Assembly (NCBI RefSeq): GCF_017874615.1
Contig: NZ_JAGIKV010000001.1
Location: 248,001 to 312,000, forward strand
From: Paenibacillus xylanexedens
GTDB taxonomy: Bacteria > Bacillota > Bacilli > Paenibacillales > Paenibacillaceae
Direction of reading: 5' to 3'
Length of the DNA stretch: 64,000 nt
The notes under the pieces are model-generated. The model searched no databases and was not told the DNA's origin. It was given only the letters and a program-made list of their open reading frames with translations. Positions 29,901 through 37,796 of the stretch are shown here, one piece after another. The translations under genes were made by a program, and so were the position numbers. The first letter of the stretch is position 1; every line of letters starts with the position of its first letter.

Positions 29901-32900
29901 CACGATGCGCTGCGGCGGAAAAGCAGGGTCCAGAGGCACATAAGCCGCCCCAGCTTTCAGCACTGCCAATAGCATAATGATCAACGATTCATCTCGTCTG
30001 GACAATATGCCTACAGGTTCATCCCGGCGCACACCTTGATCAATCAGCTTCCAAGCCAGCGTATTAGCTTTTTCATTAAGCTCCCTGTAGGTAAAAGAGG
30101 CTCCGGATGATACAAGGAGAGCTTTCTTGTCCGGTGTGTGTTCTGCCTGCAGCTCGAACAGCTGATGCAGACCCACCGCAGGAGTGTAATCCAGACGTGG
30201 ACCAGCAAGCAGATGGACTGGGTGCTCATGAGAACGCTCGTTTCTCTCAAACAGTTCGCTCAGAGACAGATTGGGCTGTTGTACAACCTCTTGGCAGAGT
30301 CCGATAAACTCCTGCATCATACCTTCAACTGTGTCCCGGCGGAACAGATCCATCGAGTATTCGATATATCCTTCAATCACCTGTTTCTCCCTGTTTTCTT
30401 GACAGGTCATTAACAGATCATAAGTAGACGTACCCGTCTCCACCGGAAAAGAACTGAATTGCAAACCATGAAGTTCAAGTCCATGCAAATCCATGTTCTG
30501 ATAATCAAAACAAACATCAAATACCGGATTTCGGTTCAACTCACGTGTCACGCCCAGTTGTGCCACAAGCTCATTAAACGGATACTCCTGATACGCAAAA
30601 GCATCCAGTGTATGTTGTTTGAGTTCGCTTAAAAAATCAGTGTACGTACGATCAAACGTTGGAAAATTCCGCATCGCAATCATATTGACAAACATGCCTA
30701 CCGTCTCTTTCCACTCCTCTTGCATCCTTCCTGCAACAGGCGTTCCTACCACAATGTCCTGCTGACCTGAGCGGTGTGCAAGAAGAAGATTCCACACACT
30801 TAGCATTACCATATACATGGATGCTTCCGATGAGGAAGCCAGCTCGTGCAAGTGTTGTGTTAACGAACGACTCAACGTGAAATGGAGACGTCCCCCTTGC
30901 ATGGATCGCTGTGATGGACGCTCATGGTCAAGTGGGAGCTCCAGCACAGGTAAAGAAGGACCAAGATGGTCCAGCCAGTATGTTTGATGTGAATTGTATT
31001 CATTTGAAGCGAGACGCTGCTGCTGCCATACCGCGTAATCTTTGTACTGCAATCGGACTGCATGCTCTTTGCCAAAATATAAATCATTGAAGTCACGAGT
31101 GATGATTTCGACAGATGTACCATCCGCGATAATATGGTGAATATCAAAGAATAACAGATGCTTGCGCTCGCCTATCTTAATCAGTTCAACCCGCATAAGC
31201 GGAGCACTCCCCAGATCAAAAGGACGAATTAATGTCTCGATCATCGCAGGCAACTCTTGATCATCTGCCACATGCTGCTCTGCGTAGACCATACTTAAGC
31301 GAACTGAAGGTTGGATAATCTGAACGATCTTAACGCCCCGTATCTCAAACCATGTTCTGAGCGCCTCATGATGCTGCATCAACTTCTGCAAAGCAACCTC
31401 AACTCTTATAGGGTCCAATTCACCTTCAATAATGGTTGCAGACGGCAGGTTGTAGGCCGTATTGCCTGGATCAAGCATCGCTTGTGTGAACATACGCATC
31501 TGTGCAGAAGAGATTGGATACGCATCCATAGTGGGTGCAGATTGAATTGTCTGTTGGTCTACTTTTGGTTTCGCCATGACATAGAGATGCTCCGCCAGTT
31601 GAATAGGCGTTGAATGATTGAAAACATCTGCTACCTCAGGCTGAATTCCTAAATGAGACCGGATCCATGCAGACAAGCTGACTGCTTTGAGAGAATCTCC
31701 TCCGACCGCAAAGAAATTAACCTCTTCATCTAGATCATCGATGCCAAAAATCGTTCGATATGCGTTCAGGACAATCTGTTTCAGTTGGTCTGAACCACCA
31801 GTATAAACTGTCCCTTTTACTAGAGTAGAGCCACTTCCCTTACCCTGATCTGCATGCTGCCTAGCATCCCCGGTACCCATTCCTTCCACTGCTGATGAAC
31901 CAGATAGAGAAACACTGACAGGATAGGATTGTTTGTTGAAAACATAAGTAGGCAGAGAGCATTTGCGCCGTACCGCCAGCCCTTTGAGCACCTTCCAGTC
32001 CGGTTCAATGCCTTCGCACCATAACTCCGCAAGTCTGCGGTTCACATAGATACTGTCCTGCTCCGTCTCCCTTACGTGACGTAGCATATTCAGTACCGTC
32101 TGGGAATCTCTTGATAGACTGTGCTGTCTGGCAAAGGAGCTTAGCGTTCGTCCTGCACCTACTTCAATTAATACAGCCCGCTCATCCTTTAACACTTCAG
32201 CCAGGTTTGATTCAAACAACACCGGCTGTAAAATATGACGGGACCAATAGTCAGGTTGTGTGATTTCATCGCCAAGCGCCCATGTTCCACTGGTATTGGA
32301 CAGTAATGGGATCTGTGGCGTATGAAGTGAATGCTCTGCTAAATAACGTCTAAATTCCTCGGCGGCCTGACTCATCATTGGCGTATGGAATGCATGGGAA
32401 GTCTTCACACGAATGCACTTCCAGCCCAGTCCTTCAGCCTTGGCTTCCATCCTTGAAATGGCTTCAGCTGTCCCACCAACCACGCTGGAACCTGTAGTAT
32501 TCACCAGGGAAAGCCACATGTCTTCCTCCAGTTGTGACTTCACCTGCTGTGCATCCGCCATAATGGCAAGCATAACCCCGGGTTGTTGTTGTTGCATCAG
32601 ACGTCCGCGAAGTCGAACTAACTTGACAGCATCTCCAAGTTCGAATACACCCGCTACAGCTGCGGCAGCCAACTCACCAATGCTGTGCCCGATCATGCCA
32701 TCTGGCTTGATGCCCAGATCCAGCAGCGACTTGGCCAGCGCATAACTTGTCATGAACAGTGCGAATTGGCTGTACTCTGTCTGGTTTATTCGCTCAGGCT
32801 GCTGATCCCCGTATACAACGGACAGCATATCTTCTCGTTCTTCCGCAGGCAGAAGGTCCAATATTTCCTGAATATAACTTCTGAAGATTGGAGCTAGGCC

Positions 32901-35900
32901 TGCTTGTTCTGTAGATCTGTATAGTTCTGCACCCATTCCCTGATACTGACTGCCCTGTCCGGGGAACATAAAGTATACGGGACGAGTGCCTTGAGCCGAA
33001 TGGTATACCCGTGCTTTCCCCAGCTGCTGTATCAGCTTGTCCGGATTATCCTTCCATGTCTTATCCAGAATGAGTGCCTTACGATACGCAAAAACAGATC
33101 TACCTGACTGCAAGGTCCACGCTGCGTTCGATACAGATTGATTCGGCTGCTGAGTCAGATGTTCCATAATCCGTTCAGCGGTGCGGTTCAGCGAGTACTC
33201 CGTTTTGGCGGAAAAAAGCAATATATTTACGTCATCATCCGGACTGCACTTCTCCATCTCGGGAGCCTCCTCCAATACCATGTGAGCATTCGTGCCCCCC
33301 ACACCAAATGAATTGATTCCTGCGCGCATGACTCCAACATTGCCCTGTTTCCAGTCCACCCCTTGTGCATTAACTTTAAAAGGCGTATTCAAAAAATCAA
33401 TTTTGGGATTAGGCTGCTCATAATTCGCTGTTCCAGGGATATAACCTTGTCCAAGACTGAGCGCTACCTTGATTAAACCAACCACACCTGCGGCAGTATC
33501 CATATGTCCCACATTGCCTTTGACCGAACCCAGATAACAAAATTGCTTTTGGTCGGAAGCAAAGGCCCGAGTTAACGAGTTTACTTCAATTGGATCACCA
33601 AGCAACGTTCCCGTACCATGTGCTTCGATATAACTCACCGTTTCCGGGTCTACTCCGGCTACCTTATAAGCATCCTGAATGACTTCAGCCTGTCCGCTTA
33701 CGCTAGGAGCAAGAAAACTGAGTTTCTCTTGTCCGTCATTGTTAATTGCTGAGCCTTTGATGACCCCGTAGATATGATCTCCATCCCGCAGAGCATCGGT
33801 TACCCGCTTCAGCACCACAATTCCCATACCATTGGAGAAGACGGTTCCACTGGCTGCCGCATCAAATGGACGACAGTGTCCATCTGTGGAGAACATCATG
33901 CCATCCTCAAATATGTAACCCCCTTCATTGGGCAACTCCACGGTAATTCCACCAGCCACGGCCACATCACATTCTCCAACGATCAAAGATTGACATGCCA
34001 GATGAGGTGTAACCAATGAAGTAGAACATCCCGTCAGAGCGGTATAGGCTGGCCCTTTTAAGTTCAGCTTATAAGCCATTCGGGTAGCGAGAAAATGATT
34101 GGTGCTGAGGGTAAATGCTTCGTATTTACTGCTATAGTTAGCATCGTTAAAAAGCACTTGACGGTACCATTCGAAGTCATCGGACCCGCCAAGGAACACA
34201 CCCACCTTACCCGCTTCATCCGGTCTGCAGCCTGCATCCTCCAGCGCTTCCCATATTCCCTGATACAAAAGTCTGAATTGGGGAGACATCATTTTGGCTT
34301 CACCGGGAGTATAGTCAAAGAACCCTGCGTCAAACTCATCGATGCCGTTGGCACGTCCTTTTGCCTTGACATAACGAGATGAACGCAGCATCGCTTCTTC
34401 CACACCAAGCTCCCTCAATTCATCATCACTATAAAAGTGAATGCTTTCCCGCCGTTCAACAAGGTTACTCCAGAACTCCCTTATATCCTCCGCGCCCGGC
34501 ACATTCACCGCCATGCCCACAATTGCAATGTCCTCACGCATAATGCCGTCTTTTCGTTGAAACAATTGTTCCCTTTCAGTCGGTATCCGAACTCCCTCAT
34601 CTTTCGGTCCCAGCGCTGCAAATTGACGCAATGTCGGGCATTCGAAAAAACGAGGCACAGGGAACTCCACATCGGTATAATGTTTTAGTTTATTGTGAGC
34701 CTGAATGACAGAAAATGAATTTCCGCCCAATTCAAAGAAATGGTCATCGCGCCCTACTCTCTCAACACCGAGCACTTCGGCCCACACTTCGGCTATAATC
34801 CTCTCAAGCTCAGAAGACGGAGCGGTATAGAACGTACTGGAAGCGTGAGCATGCGTGATATCTGCCATGAGTGCCTTCCGGTCAATCTTCCCACTGCTAT
34901 TCAATGGAAATTCGGATTTATGTACAAAAACGGATGGTATCATATATGCCGGTAACAAACGAGACAGGTGCTCTCTCAATTCGACAGAAGGCAGCTCCTG
35001 CTCTGACAGATAGTAGGCATACAGCAAGCCGGACCTACCTTCAAATGATTTCATGACTACCACGGTCTGGATGACACCCGGATAGGATGACAGGGTATTC
35101 TCAATTTCGCCTGTCTCCAGTCTGGCACCCTGAATTTTAACCTGGAAATCAATGCGTCCCAGATATTCGATCGTACCGCTTGGGAGTGAACGTACCAGAT
35201 CCCCTGTGCGGTACATGTACCTGAAATGCTCTGCGTCCTGTCCTTCTTGAAAGAAAGGATTAGGGACAAACTTCTCTCGGGTCATCTGTTCCAGATTCAG
35301 ATATCCACGTGCAAGCCCAACACCACTAAGACAAAGCTCCCCTGGAATACCTAACGGCTGAAGCTCATCATGATTTCCGACGACATACCATCTGGACTCA
35401 TTGAGCGGGTAGCCAATCGGTACATTGCCCAAGCCTTCGTAATGGCTTAATCGATAATGAGAAACCCATATGGTGCATTCGGTTGGACCATAAACATTTT
35501 CAAGACTTGCTTTAATGCCTAACCTGTTAAATTTCTCAATGATGTCTGGCGTGACTGCCTCTCCGCCAACAAACATCCATCTCAGCGTGTCCAATGCTGA
35601 CAGATCGGAGCGAAGCTCCATCGTTTCCAGAAAAAGACGGAATAGCGTTGGAACAAAGTTGATGTGCGTAACCTTATGTGATGCCACCGTAGACACAATA
35701 CGAGCAGGGTCTTTTTCTGCTCCAGACTCAAGAATACTTAGTGCGCCTTCACCCATGAACCAGCCGAAAAGTTCCGTGGCCGAAACATCAAAGGTATATG
35801 CCGTTTTCAGCAAGTAAACATCCTGCGCCTGCATTGGAAAACGACGCTCCAGATCAAGCAGTGTATTGACTACGCTATGATTTTCAACCATGACTCCTTT

Positions 35901-37733
35901 TGGCTTGCCTGTTGATCCGGACGTGTACATGATATAGGCAAGGCTATGCGGATTCAGCGCCTCTTCGAGGTTTGAGACATCCCCCGTATAGGCCTGATCG
36001 CCCTCAACGTAGATGTACTGGACATCCAGAGTCTCGTCATCTTTTTCGGGCTGCATAGCCAGCACTACGGATATGTCTGCATCCGATATAATATAGGCCT
36101 TTCTGGACAAAGGATAGGAAGGGTCTACAGGTACAAAAGCACATCCGGCTTTTAATACAGCCAATAGGGCAATGACCATATCCGAGGAACGTGGCATCTG
36201 CACGCCAACTGCTGCGTTATCACTTTTTTTACTCGCAACGATCTGCCTAGCCAATTGATTCGCTTTTGCGTTGACCTGCGCATAGGTCTGCTGCTGCTTC
36301 CCTTCCATTAGAGCTACCCGCTCCGGGAAACGTGCTACTTTATCGTGAAATATATCCATAATATGTTGTGGAGTGTAGGGAAAATAAGAAGTTTGATTGA
36401 ATCGGTACAGTAGGTTTTCTTTCTCATCCTGCATCAGGAGGCTGAACTCCCTGATTTTTTGCTCAGAATTGGTTACTAGTTGATTCAGCAAATATAGAAA
36501 TCGTTGGCCCATTCGCTCCATTGAATCTTCACGGAACAAGCTCGGTTTATATTGCAGCTTCAACTGAGCACCTTGCGGTAAACGACTCAACACCACCATC
36601 AAATCTCCTGGGAACGTAACCTTATCCTGATCCAGAATACGAGTTCCGAGCATATCTTCCTCATAGGAATCATAAACAAAGGAGATATCAAACAACGATG
36701 GTGATCCGGGTTGAGCCTGTAACATGCTGTCTCTGACAATGAGGTTATTGGGATATCCGATGTTCCTGTACGTATCCATCCAGGTTGTGGCTACTTGTTG
36801 CAGCAGAGGTTTTAGAGTTGATTCGAGGTCAATATGGAATCGCATAGGCAACATATGGACAAAACATCCAATCGTTTCTTCCAAGTCCATACCGGGACGA
36901 TGAGAATATGGGGAGGCAAAGGTGATATCGTCTGTACCGACATATTTACTCATAAGAATGCCAAAGGCACCCATAAAGAACATAAAAACGGTTACTTCAT
37001 TATCTTTGGACATCTGTGTAATATCAGCCATTAACGATTCCGAAATATCAAATCGCAGTTCATGACCAATTCCTTCTTGTACAGAACCTGCTGGAAAGTC
37101 GTGCTTTAGAGAAAGAGGTTCCGCTCCCTTCATTTTGTTTAACCAATATTCCCGCTCTTTGGAGTACTTGTTTTCGTGCAGTTTCTTGTTCTCTGCCTCA
37201 ACATAAGAGATGAATCCTTCATCCAGCTTGACATCCACAGGCTGATCTTCAAGAAGACACGTATATGACTGAATAAGTTTGTTTTTCATCAGTTCAAGCG
37301 ACATGCCATCACATATTAAATGATGAATACATAAGGTCAGAATATATCGGCTTTTATCCATCTGAACAATCATTATACGGAACAGAGGACCTTTCTCCAG
37401 CTCAAAAGGTGTCCCGATGCATTCATCCACCAGTGCTTCTAACTGTTGTTCCTTTGGATTCTCCTGATTCTCGCTACTTAGGTCCCACAAGGCAAGTGAA
37501 TAATCCATATCTTCATGAACGGATAACACGGGTACATCATTTTGAATCTCAATCCGAGTACGCAGCACCACTTGCTCATACATAAGCAATTCGATGGATT
37601 GGCGAAATATCTCCATTTGAAGATGATCAAATTGCATTGAAGCTGAGATGTTATACGAAGTGGGATCATTCACCTGACAATCAAAATAGATTCCCTTTTG
37701 TGTTTCGGAAAGTTCAACGGTTTTTTGTACCAT
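20940..37733 (-). CDS. Giant hybrid NRPS/PKS megasynthase, C-A-T-KS-AT-T-C-A-T-KS-AT(dead)-T-C-A-T-C
   Basis: 5597 residues from ATG 37733 after GAGGTG. Approximate order: C1 (HHLICDG, 136), A1 (YTSGSTGKPKG, 605), T1 (LGGNSF, 1003); KS1 (Cys in TGCSTSL, 1234), AT1 (GQGSQ 1589, GHSIGE 1682, SHAFH 1779, malonyl type), T2 (VGGDSL, 2011); C2 (HHIIADG, 2200), A2 (2670), T3 (IGGNSL, 3070); KS2 (TACSTSL, 3358), degenerate AT (GQGVGE where GHSxGE is expected, 3795), T4 (LGGHSL, 4022); C3 (HHIISDQ, 4212), A3 (4685), T5 (NGGHSL, 5070); terminal C4 (DHLAFDG, 5300). No KR, DH, epimerase or thioesterase domain was found. Specificity residues read by eye: A1 D-V-T-N-F-G-V-I-W, A2 D-I-F-L-L-G-M-I-W, A3 D-G-F-Y-M-G-G-F-F; I do not assign substrates. 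It should add three amino acids and two C2 units. Confidence 0.93.
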   Translation of the reverse strand: MVQKTVELSETQKGIYFDCQVNDPTSYNISASMQFDHLQMEIFRQSIELLMYEQVVLRTRIEIQNDVPVLSVHEDMDYSLALWDLSSENQENPKEQQLEALVDECIGTPFELEKGPLFRIMIVQMDKSRYILTLCIHHLICDGMSLELMKNKLIQSYTCLLEDQPVDVKLDEGFISYVEAENKKLHENKYSKEREYWLNKMKGAEPLSLKHDFPAGSVQEGIGHELRFDISESLMADITQMSKDNEVTVFMFFMGAFGILMSKYVGTDDITFASPYSHRPGMDLEETIGCFVHMLPMRFHIDLESTLKPLLQQVATTWMDTYRNIGYPNNLIVRDSMLQAQPGSPSLFDISFVYDSYEEDMLGTRILDQDKVTFPGDLMVVLSRLPQGAQLKLQYKPSLFREDSMERMGQRFLYLLNQLVTNSEQKIREFSLLMQDEKENLLYRFNQTSYFPYTPQHIMDIFHDKVARFPERVALMEGKQQQTYAQVNAKANQLARQIVASKKSDNAAVGVQMPRSSDMVIALLAVLKAGCAFVPVDPSYPLSRKAYIISDADISVVLAMQPEKDDETLDVQYIYVEGDQAYTGDVSNLEEALNPHSLAYIMYTSGSTGKPKGVMVENHSVVNTLLDLERRFPMQAQDVYLLKTAYTFDVSATELFGWFMGEGALSILESGAEKDPARIVSTVASHKVTHINFVPTLFRLFLETMELRSDLSALDTLRWMFVGGEAVTPDIIEKFNRLGIKASLENVYGPTECTIWVSHYRLSHYEGLGNVPIGYPLNESRWYVVGNHDELQPLGIPGELCLSGVGLARGYLNLEQMTREKFVPNPFFQEGQDAEHFRYMYRTGDLVRSLPSGTIEYLGRIDFQVKIQGARLETGEIENTLSSYPGVIQTVVVMKSFEGRSGLLYAYYLSEQELPSVELREHLSRLLPAYMIPSVFVHKSEFPLNSSGKIDRKALMADITHAHASSTFYTAPSSELERIIAEVWAEVLGVERVGRDDHFFELGGNSFSVIQAHNKLKHYTDVEFPVPRFFECPTLRQFAALGPKDEGVRIPTEREQLFQRKDGIMREDIAIVGMAVNVPGAEDIREFWSNLVERRESIHFYSDDELRELGVEEAMLRSSRYVKAKGRANGIDEFDAGFFDYTPGEAKMMSPQFRLLYQGIWEALEDAGCRPDEAGKVGVFLGGSDDFEWYRQVLFNDANYSSKYEAFTLSTNHFLATRMAYKLNLKGPAYTALTGCSTSLVTPHLACQSLIVGECDVAVAGGITVELPNEGGYIFEDGMMFSTDGHCRPFDAAASGTVFSNGMGIVVLKRVTDALRDGDHIYGVIKGSAINNDGQEKLSFLAPSVSGQAEVIQDAYKVAGVDPETVSYIEAHGTGTLLGDPIEVNSLTRAFASDQKQFCYLGSVKGNVGHMDTAAGVVGLIKVALSLGQGYIPGTANYEQPNPKIDFLNTPFKVNAQGVDWKQGNVGVMRAGINSFGVGGTNAHMVLEEAPEMEKCSPDDDVNILLFSAKTEYSLNRTAERIMEHLTQQPNQSVSNAAWTLQSGRSVFAYRKALILDKTWKDNPDKLIQQLGKARVYHSAQGTRPVYFMFPGQGSQYQGMGAELYRSTEQAGLAPIFRSYIQEILDLLPAEEREDMLSVVYGDQQPERINQTEYSQFALFMTSYALAKSLLDLGIKPDGMIGHSIGELAAAAVAGVFELGDAVKLVRLRGRLMQQQQPGVMLAIMADAQQVKSQLEEDMWLSLVNTTGSSVVGGTAEAISRMEAKAEGLGWKCIRVKTSHAFHTPMMSQAAEEFRRYLAEHSLHTPQIPLLSNTSGTWALGDEITQPDYWSRHILQPVLFESNLAEVLKDERAVLIEVGAGRTLSSFARQHSLSRDSQTVLNMLRHVRETEQDSIYVNRRLAELWCEGIEPDWKVLKGLAVRRKCSLPTYVFNKQSYPVSVSLSGSSAVEGMGTGDARQHADQGKGSGSTLVKGTVYTGGSDQLKQIVLNAYRTIFGIDDLDEEVNFFAVGGDSLKAVSLSAWIRSHLGIQPEVADVFNHSTPIQLAEHLYVMAKPKVDQQTIQSAPTMDAYPISSAQMRMFTQAMLDPGNTAYNLPSATIIEGELDPIRVEVALQKLMQHHEALRTWFEIRGVKIVQIIQPSVRLSMVYAEQHVADDQELPAMIETLIRPFDLGSAPLMRVELIKIGERKHLLFFDIHHIIADGTSVEIITRDFNDLYFGKEHAVRLQYKDYAVWQQQRLASNEYNSHQTYWLDHLGPSLPVLELPLDHERPSQRSMQGGRLHFTLSRSLTQHLHELASSSEASMYMVMLSVWNLLLAHRSGQQDIVVGTPVAGRMQEEWKETVGMFVNMIAMRNFPTFDRTYTDFLSELKQHTLDAFAYQEYPFNELVAQLGVTRELNRNPVFDVCFDYQNMDLHGLELHGLQFSSFPVETGTSTYDLLMTCQENREKQVIEGYIEYSMDLFRRDTVEGMMQEFIGLCQEVVQQPNLSLSELFERNERSHEHPVHLLAGPRLDYTPAVGLHQLFELQAEHTPDKKALLVSSGASFTYRELNEKANTLAWKLIDQGVRRDEPVGILSRRDESLIIMLLAVLKAGAAYVPLDPAFPPQRIVNMIEDSRMNVLLCTPDEEGTVTFNGERFVYDPTAQDVRSSVNPDISFLSSDLSCVIFTSGSTGRPKGVMITHEAMVNFVEDIRHRHIFAHETDRIISVTTISFDIFGFEVWTPLCTGYSLYLANEQEQLDPALASRRIREHGITHILSTVSRIKAFVENPEFAQALGNLRCVLTGGENVPVGLLTDLKRLTPARVFNMYGPTETTIWSTTKELNDTAAITIGKPITNTEIYILNDEGEILPPGSYGELCIAGKGLSRGYLHNAAETDARFIANPNVLGGRLYRTGDLARILPDGDVELMGRLDQQVKIRGYRIELNEIEQAAMNYERVREAVVKVEGAEQHSLQLILFYSLKPGIGPSVMGDEDVQLRTWLKQRLPQYMMPSRLIRLENLPVLPNGKLNRNALRLADFETGENANPALVYGSSIQGMERAKVDLEQMLIAAWKEILNLDTVNIHDHFFDIGGNSLGLILINNRLNAYLDKSVPLVQLFEHSSIASLVNHLVAEQMLPTVTQQVQEESGHIASTGYPVTNPDPTTAPKEYVRSTVEHSKVEQRRPDQGRPEQSIPFASEHSSRISSSSDIAVIGMAGHFPGSRNIEEFWDNLMAGKDGITRLNEEDLTAAGVRPEDFKHPDYVRAKGVLQDTEYFDSGFFEYPHQESNMMDPQIRLLHQCSWEALEHAGCDPYSYEGAIGLFAGSGLSLPWMVQFLGRSGNLLQAFEAMTLNEKDYITTRVSHKLNLRGPSMAVQTACSTSLVAIHQAAESLIRGECDVALAGGVSISYPLKEGYHWHEGMIYSKDGHCRTFDEQASGTVSGNGCGMVVLKSLRDAQRDGDHIYAVIKGSAINNDGMDKIGYTAPSVAGQVKVIQSALHRSGVSPKEISYLEAHGTGTKLGDPIEIEALRQSWGTDRRNYCALGSVKANIGHLDAAAGVAGFIKTVLTLYHRVVPPQIHMNRTNPMLELEHSPFYINREPQPLEDAKRILRAGVSSFGIGGTNAHVILEQPPVQESQANYESLLLLPFSAKSESALERTYDSVLQAIHALPEQLPNAAWTLQKGRSRFIHRKALIVVDGYIPPSEQSVEFETQASVINGKPKVMFYLSGNASWEARKIRELYASVYRSQVSEIFKQHFEEILNLFESKEQYAIRQGIGRSLTDSRLERMQCFVVQYALYKTVMQLGVKPDAVCGQGVGELVGLVISDALDPVHAVGLLYNLEHWSLEEGALSDALTGRMTDATVTDLASSIAPLLSPNFLFTLLNRKTLSESAGHTLWIVSNQLQDTEQIAPDSFSEPNIIALTGDRQSLLEADVYLMKVLAFCWCSGMELDWEQLNGTGRRQKISLPTYSFDPIVHQHDVALYQLAGMSQVAAGSIAALDQSPYGKVRVQRTDDEIRHVLSQLWQELLGNGAVGLEDDFFELGGHSLKAISLASRIKEMFGLNLGLEEVFDHSVFEHMVQWIAEHQATSDSDSVDPILPVTKKEKYKTTSAQRRMYVVHEWMKGESTAYNLASSYRVRGKLDPTQFRVIMDALVERHEAFRTRFEMIDGELFQVVEDQVPSVVELLELETAGLEQVMEWIKPFDLTSAPLVRVKLIRLSQEEHILFIDMHHIISDQSSIAILMQDFARMYRGETLQSLDIQYKDYAEWRDEVASHGQSVEDAEFWIREFEDMPAPVELLTDFPRHCASSYSGDRCSIELGESLSTQVNDFCTQQGLTPYMLFMATLNLLIWKYTGQDDLVVGTAVAGREKPELNNVMGMFVNMLAIRTSMDREWSTETYLNEMRGKLLSCYEHQHYPYEALVEQLGLFGDLSRNPLFDVVLNYINMGTDDPEAGELMLEPWVEGKVDAKFDLTWTLVEHKQCYTVELDYRSDLFKAESMELMLDKFRYILSQIVTGDNERIGQIKLTTPEEEEWLLYGVNDNAAQYPRDATISQLFEEQVHVHAQKTALVWEDGEWSYADLYERVQSLAFRLLGQGVKSGSSIALILDRGPIQMISILATLQVGCSYVPIDPASPPSRIEFILQDCDAAVLLTETAYASTWQSVVPCIVPADELAAFDSGDMQKPVEHMNKTALDPAYIIYTSGSTGTPKGTVMSHRNVTKVMKNSNFVTVVPEDRILQISNYAFDGSIFDIFASLINGATLVLISKETILDMARLADVIQQQRISVFYIPTSLFNMLVDWDADCLKNVRRVMFGGEAASVSHANKALACVGPGRLLNGYGPTEATFFASYHLLQQTEPYNGSLPIGYPLSNTALYVLDDALKPVPPNVPGELYISGDAVGIGYLNREDLTRKHFLDDPFRKGERMYRTGDIVKRLIDGSLIFIERSDFQVKIRGFRIELSEIGNCMERLSGVRDAFVMTVTEPSGSLYIAAFYTTDTGADAEYIRRELHQQLPEYMVPARIIRMDHLPINANGKVDRRALSEHLVEEQQPSLEVSSPRTKTERVILAAMRQILGNPGIGVEDHFFQNGGHSLKAIAFTQILAKEGIAINVNELFQYPTVRGLAKLVDINPPASVWSEDSLHIQSPIVIPQDITLHEKQLDSLVLHVLNSCNQVSSFMAGMTPMGQFPLSPIQQAHSSTTSRASGFTTTLEGELNEQAVKHLILGVISRHQLLHSMIYEEEQLYWHPCDMSLAADMLQQLIPYLDIRHYAPATIEQLEYKLVQSLLHKTYTLKELPWRLCILRTGATEHKLIWSFDHLAFDGMSAQIIKQQLESKALYRPQGIEIESDLLYQVRNYEDYVNFLSQGPKGVSEDEIEKQFSLQAWNRCNTIVMNKLKETETLSPSAMTAELSLAGKEPADVWWTCFETFANIIAAYLNISQLPIALVHYGREYGEESYYDYVGEFLDLIPVLVDSEFTQEDLLERLEFTKQHSINFMALTHDSSLSAQYDGIQEQLGTAYRQAEQEPRQMILFNYQGFISSSEAIPMSSQSSDDQDSNSGLAQFEWVIRYDEECLYVQLACQAGLDIKRMKQLIDDKLGSDVRVVVHNEAMEVQHVQ

Positions 37734-37796
37734 CACGACCACACCTCATCGTTTAATTGAGATTCAAGCTGTGTAAGGCAAAAAATCAGTTACAGC

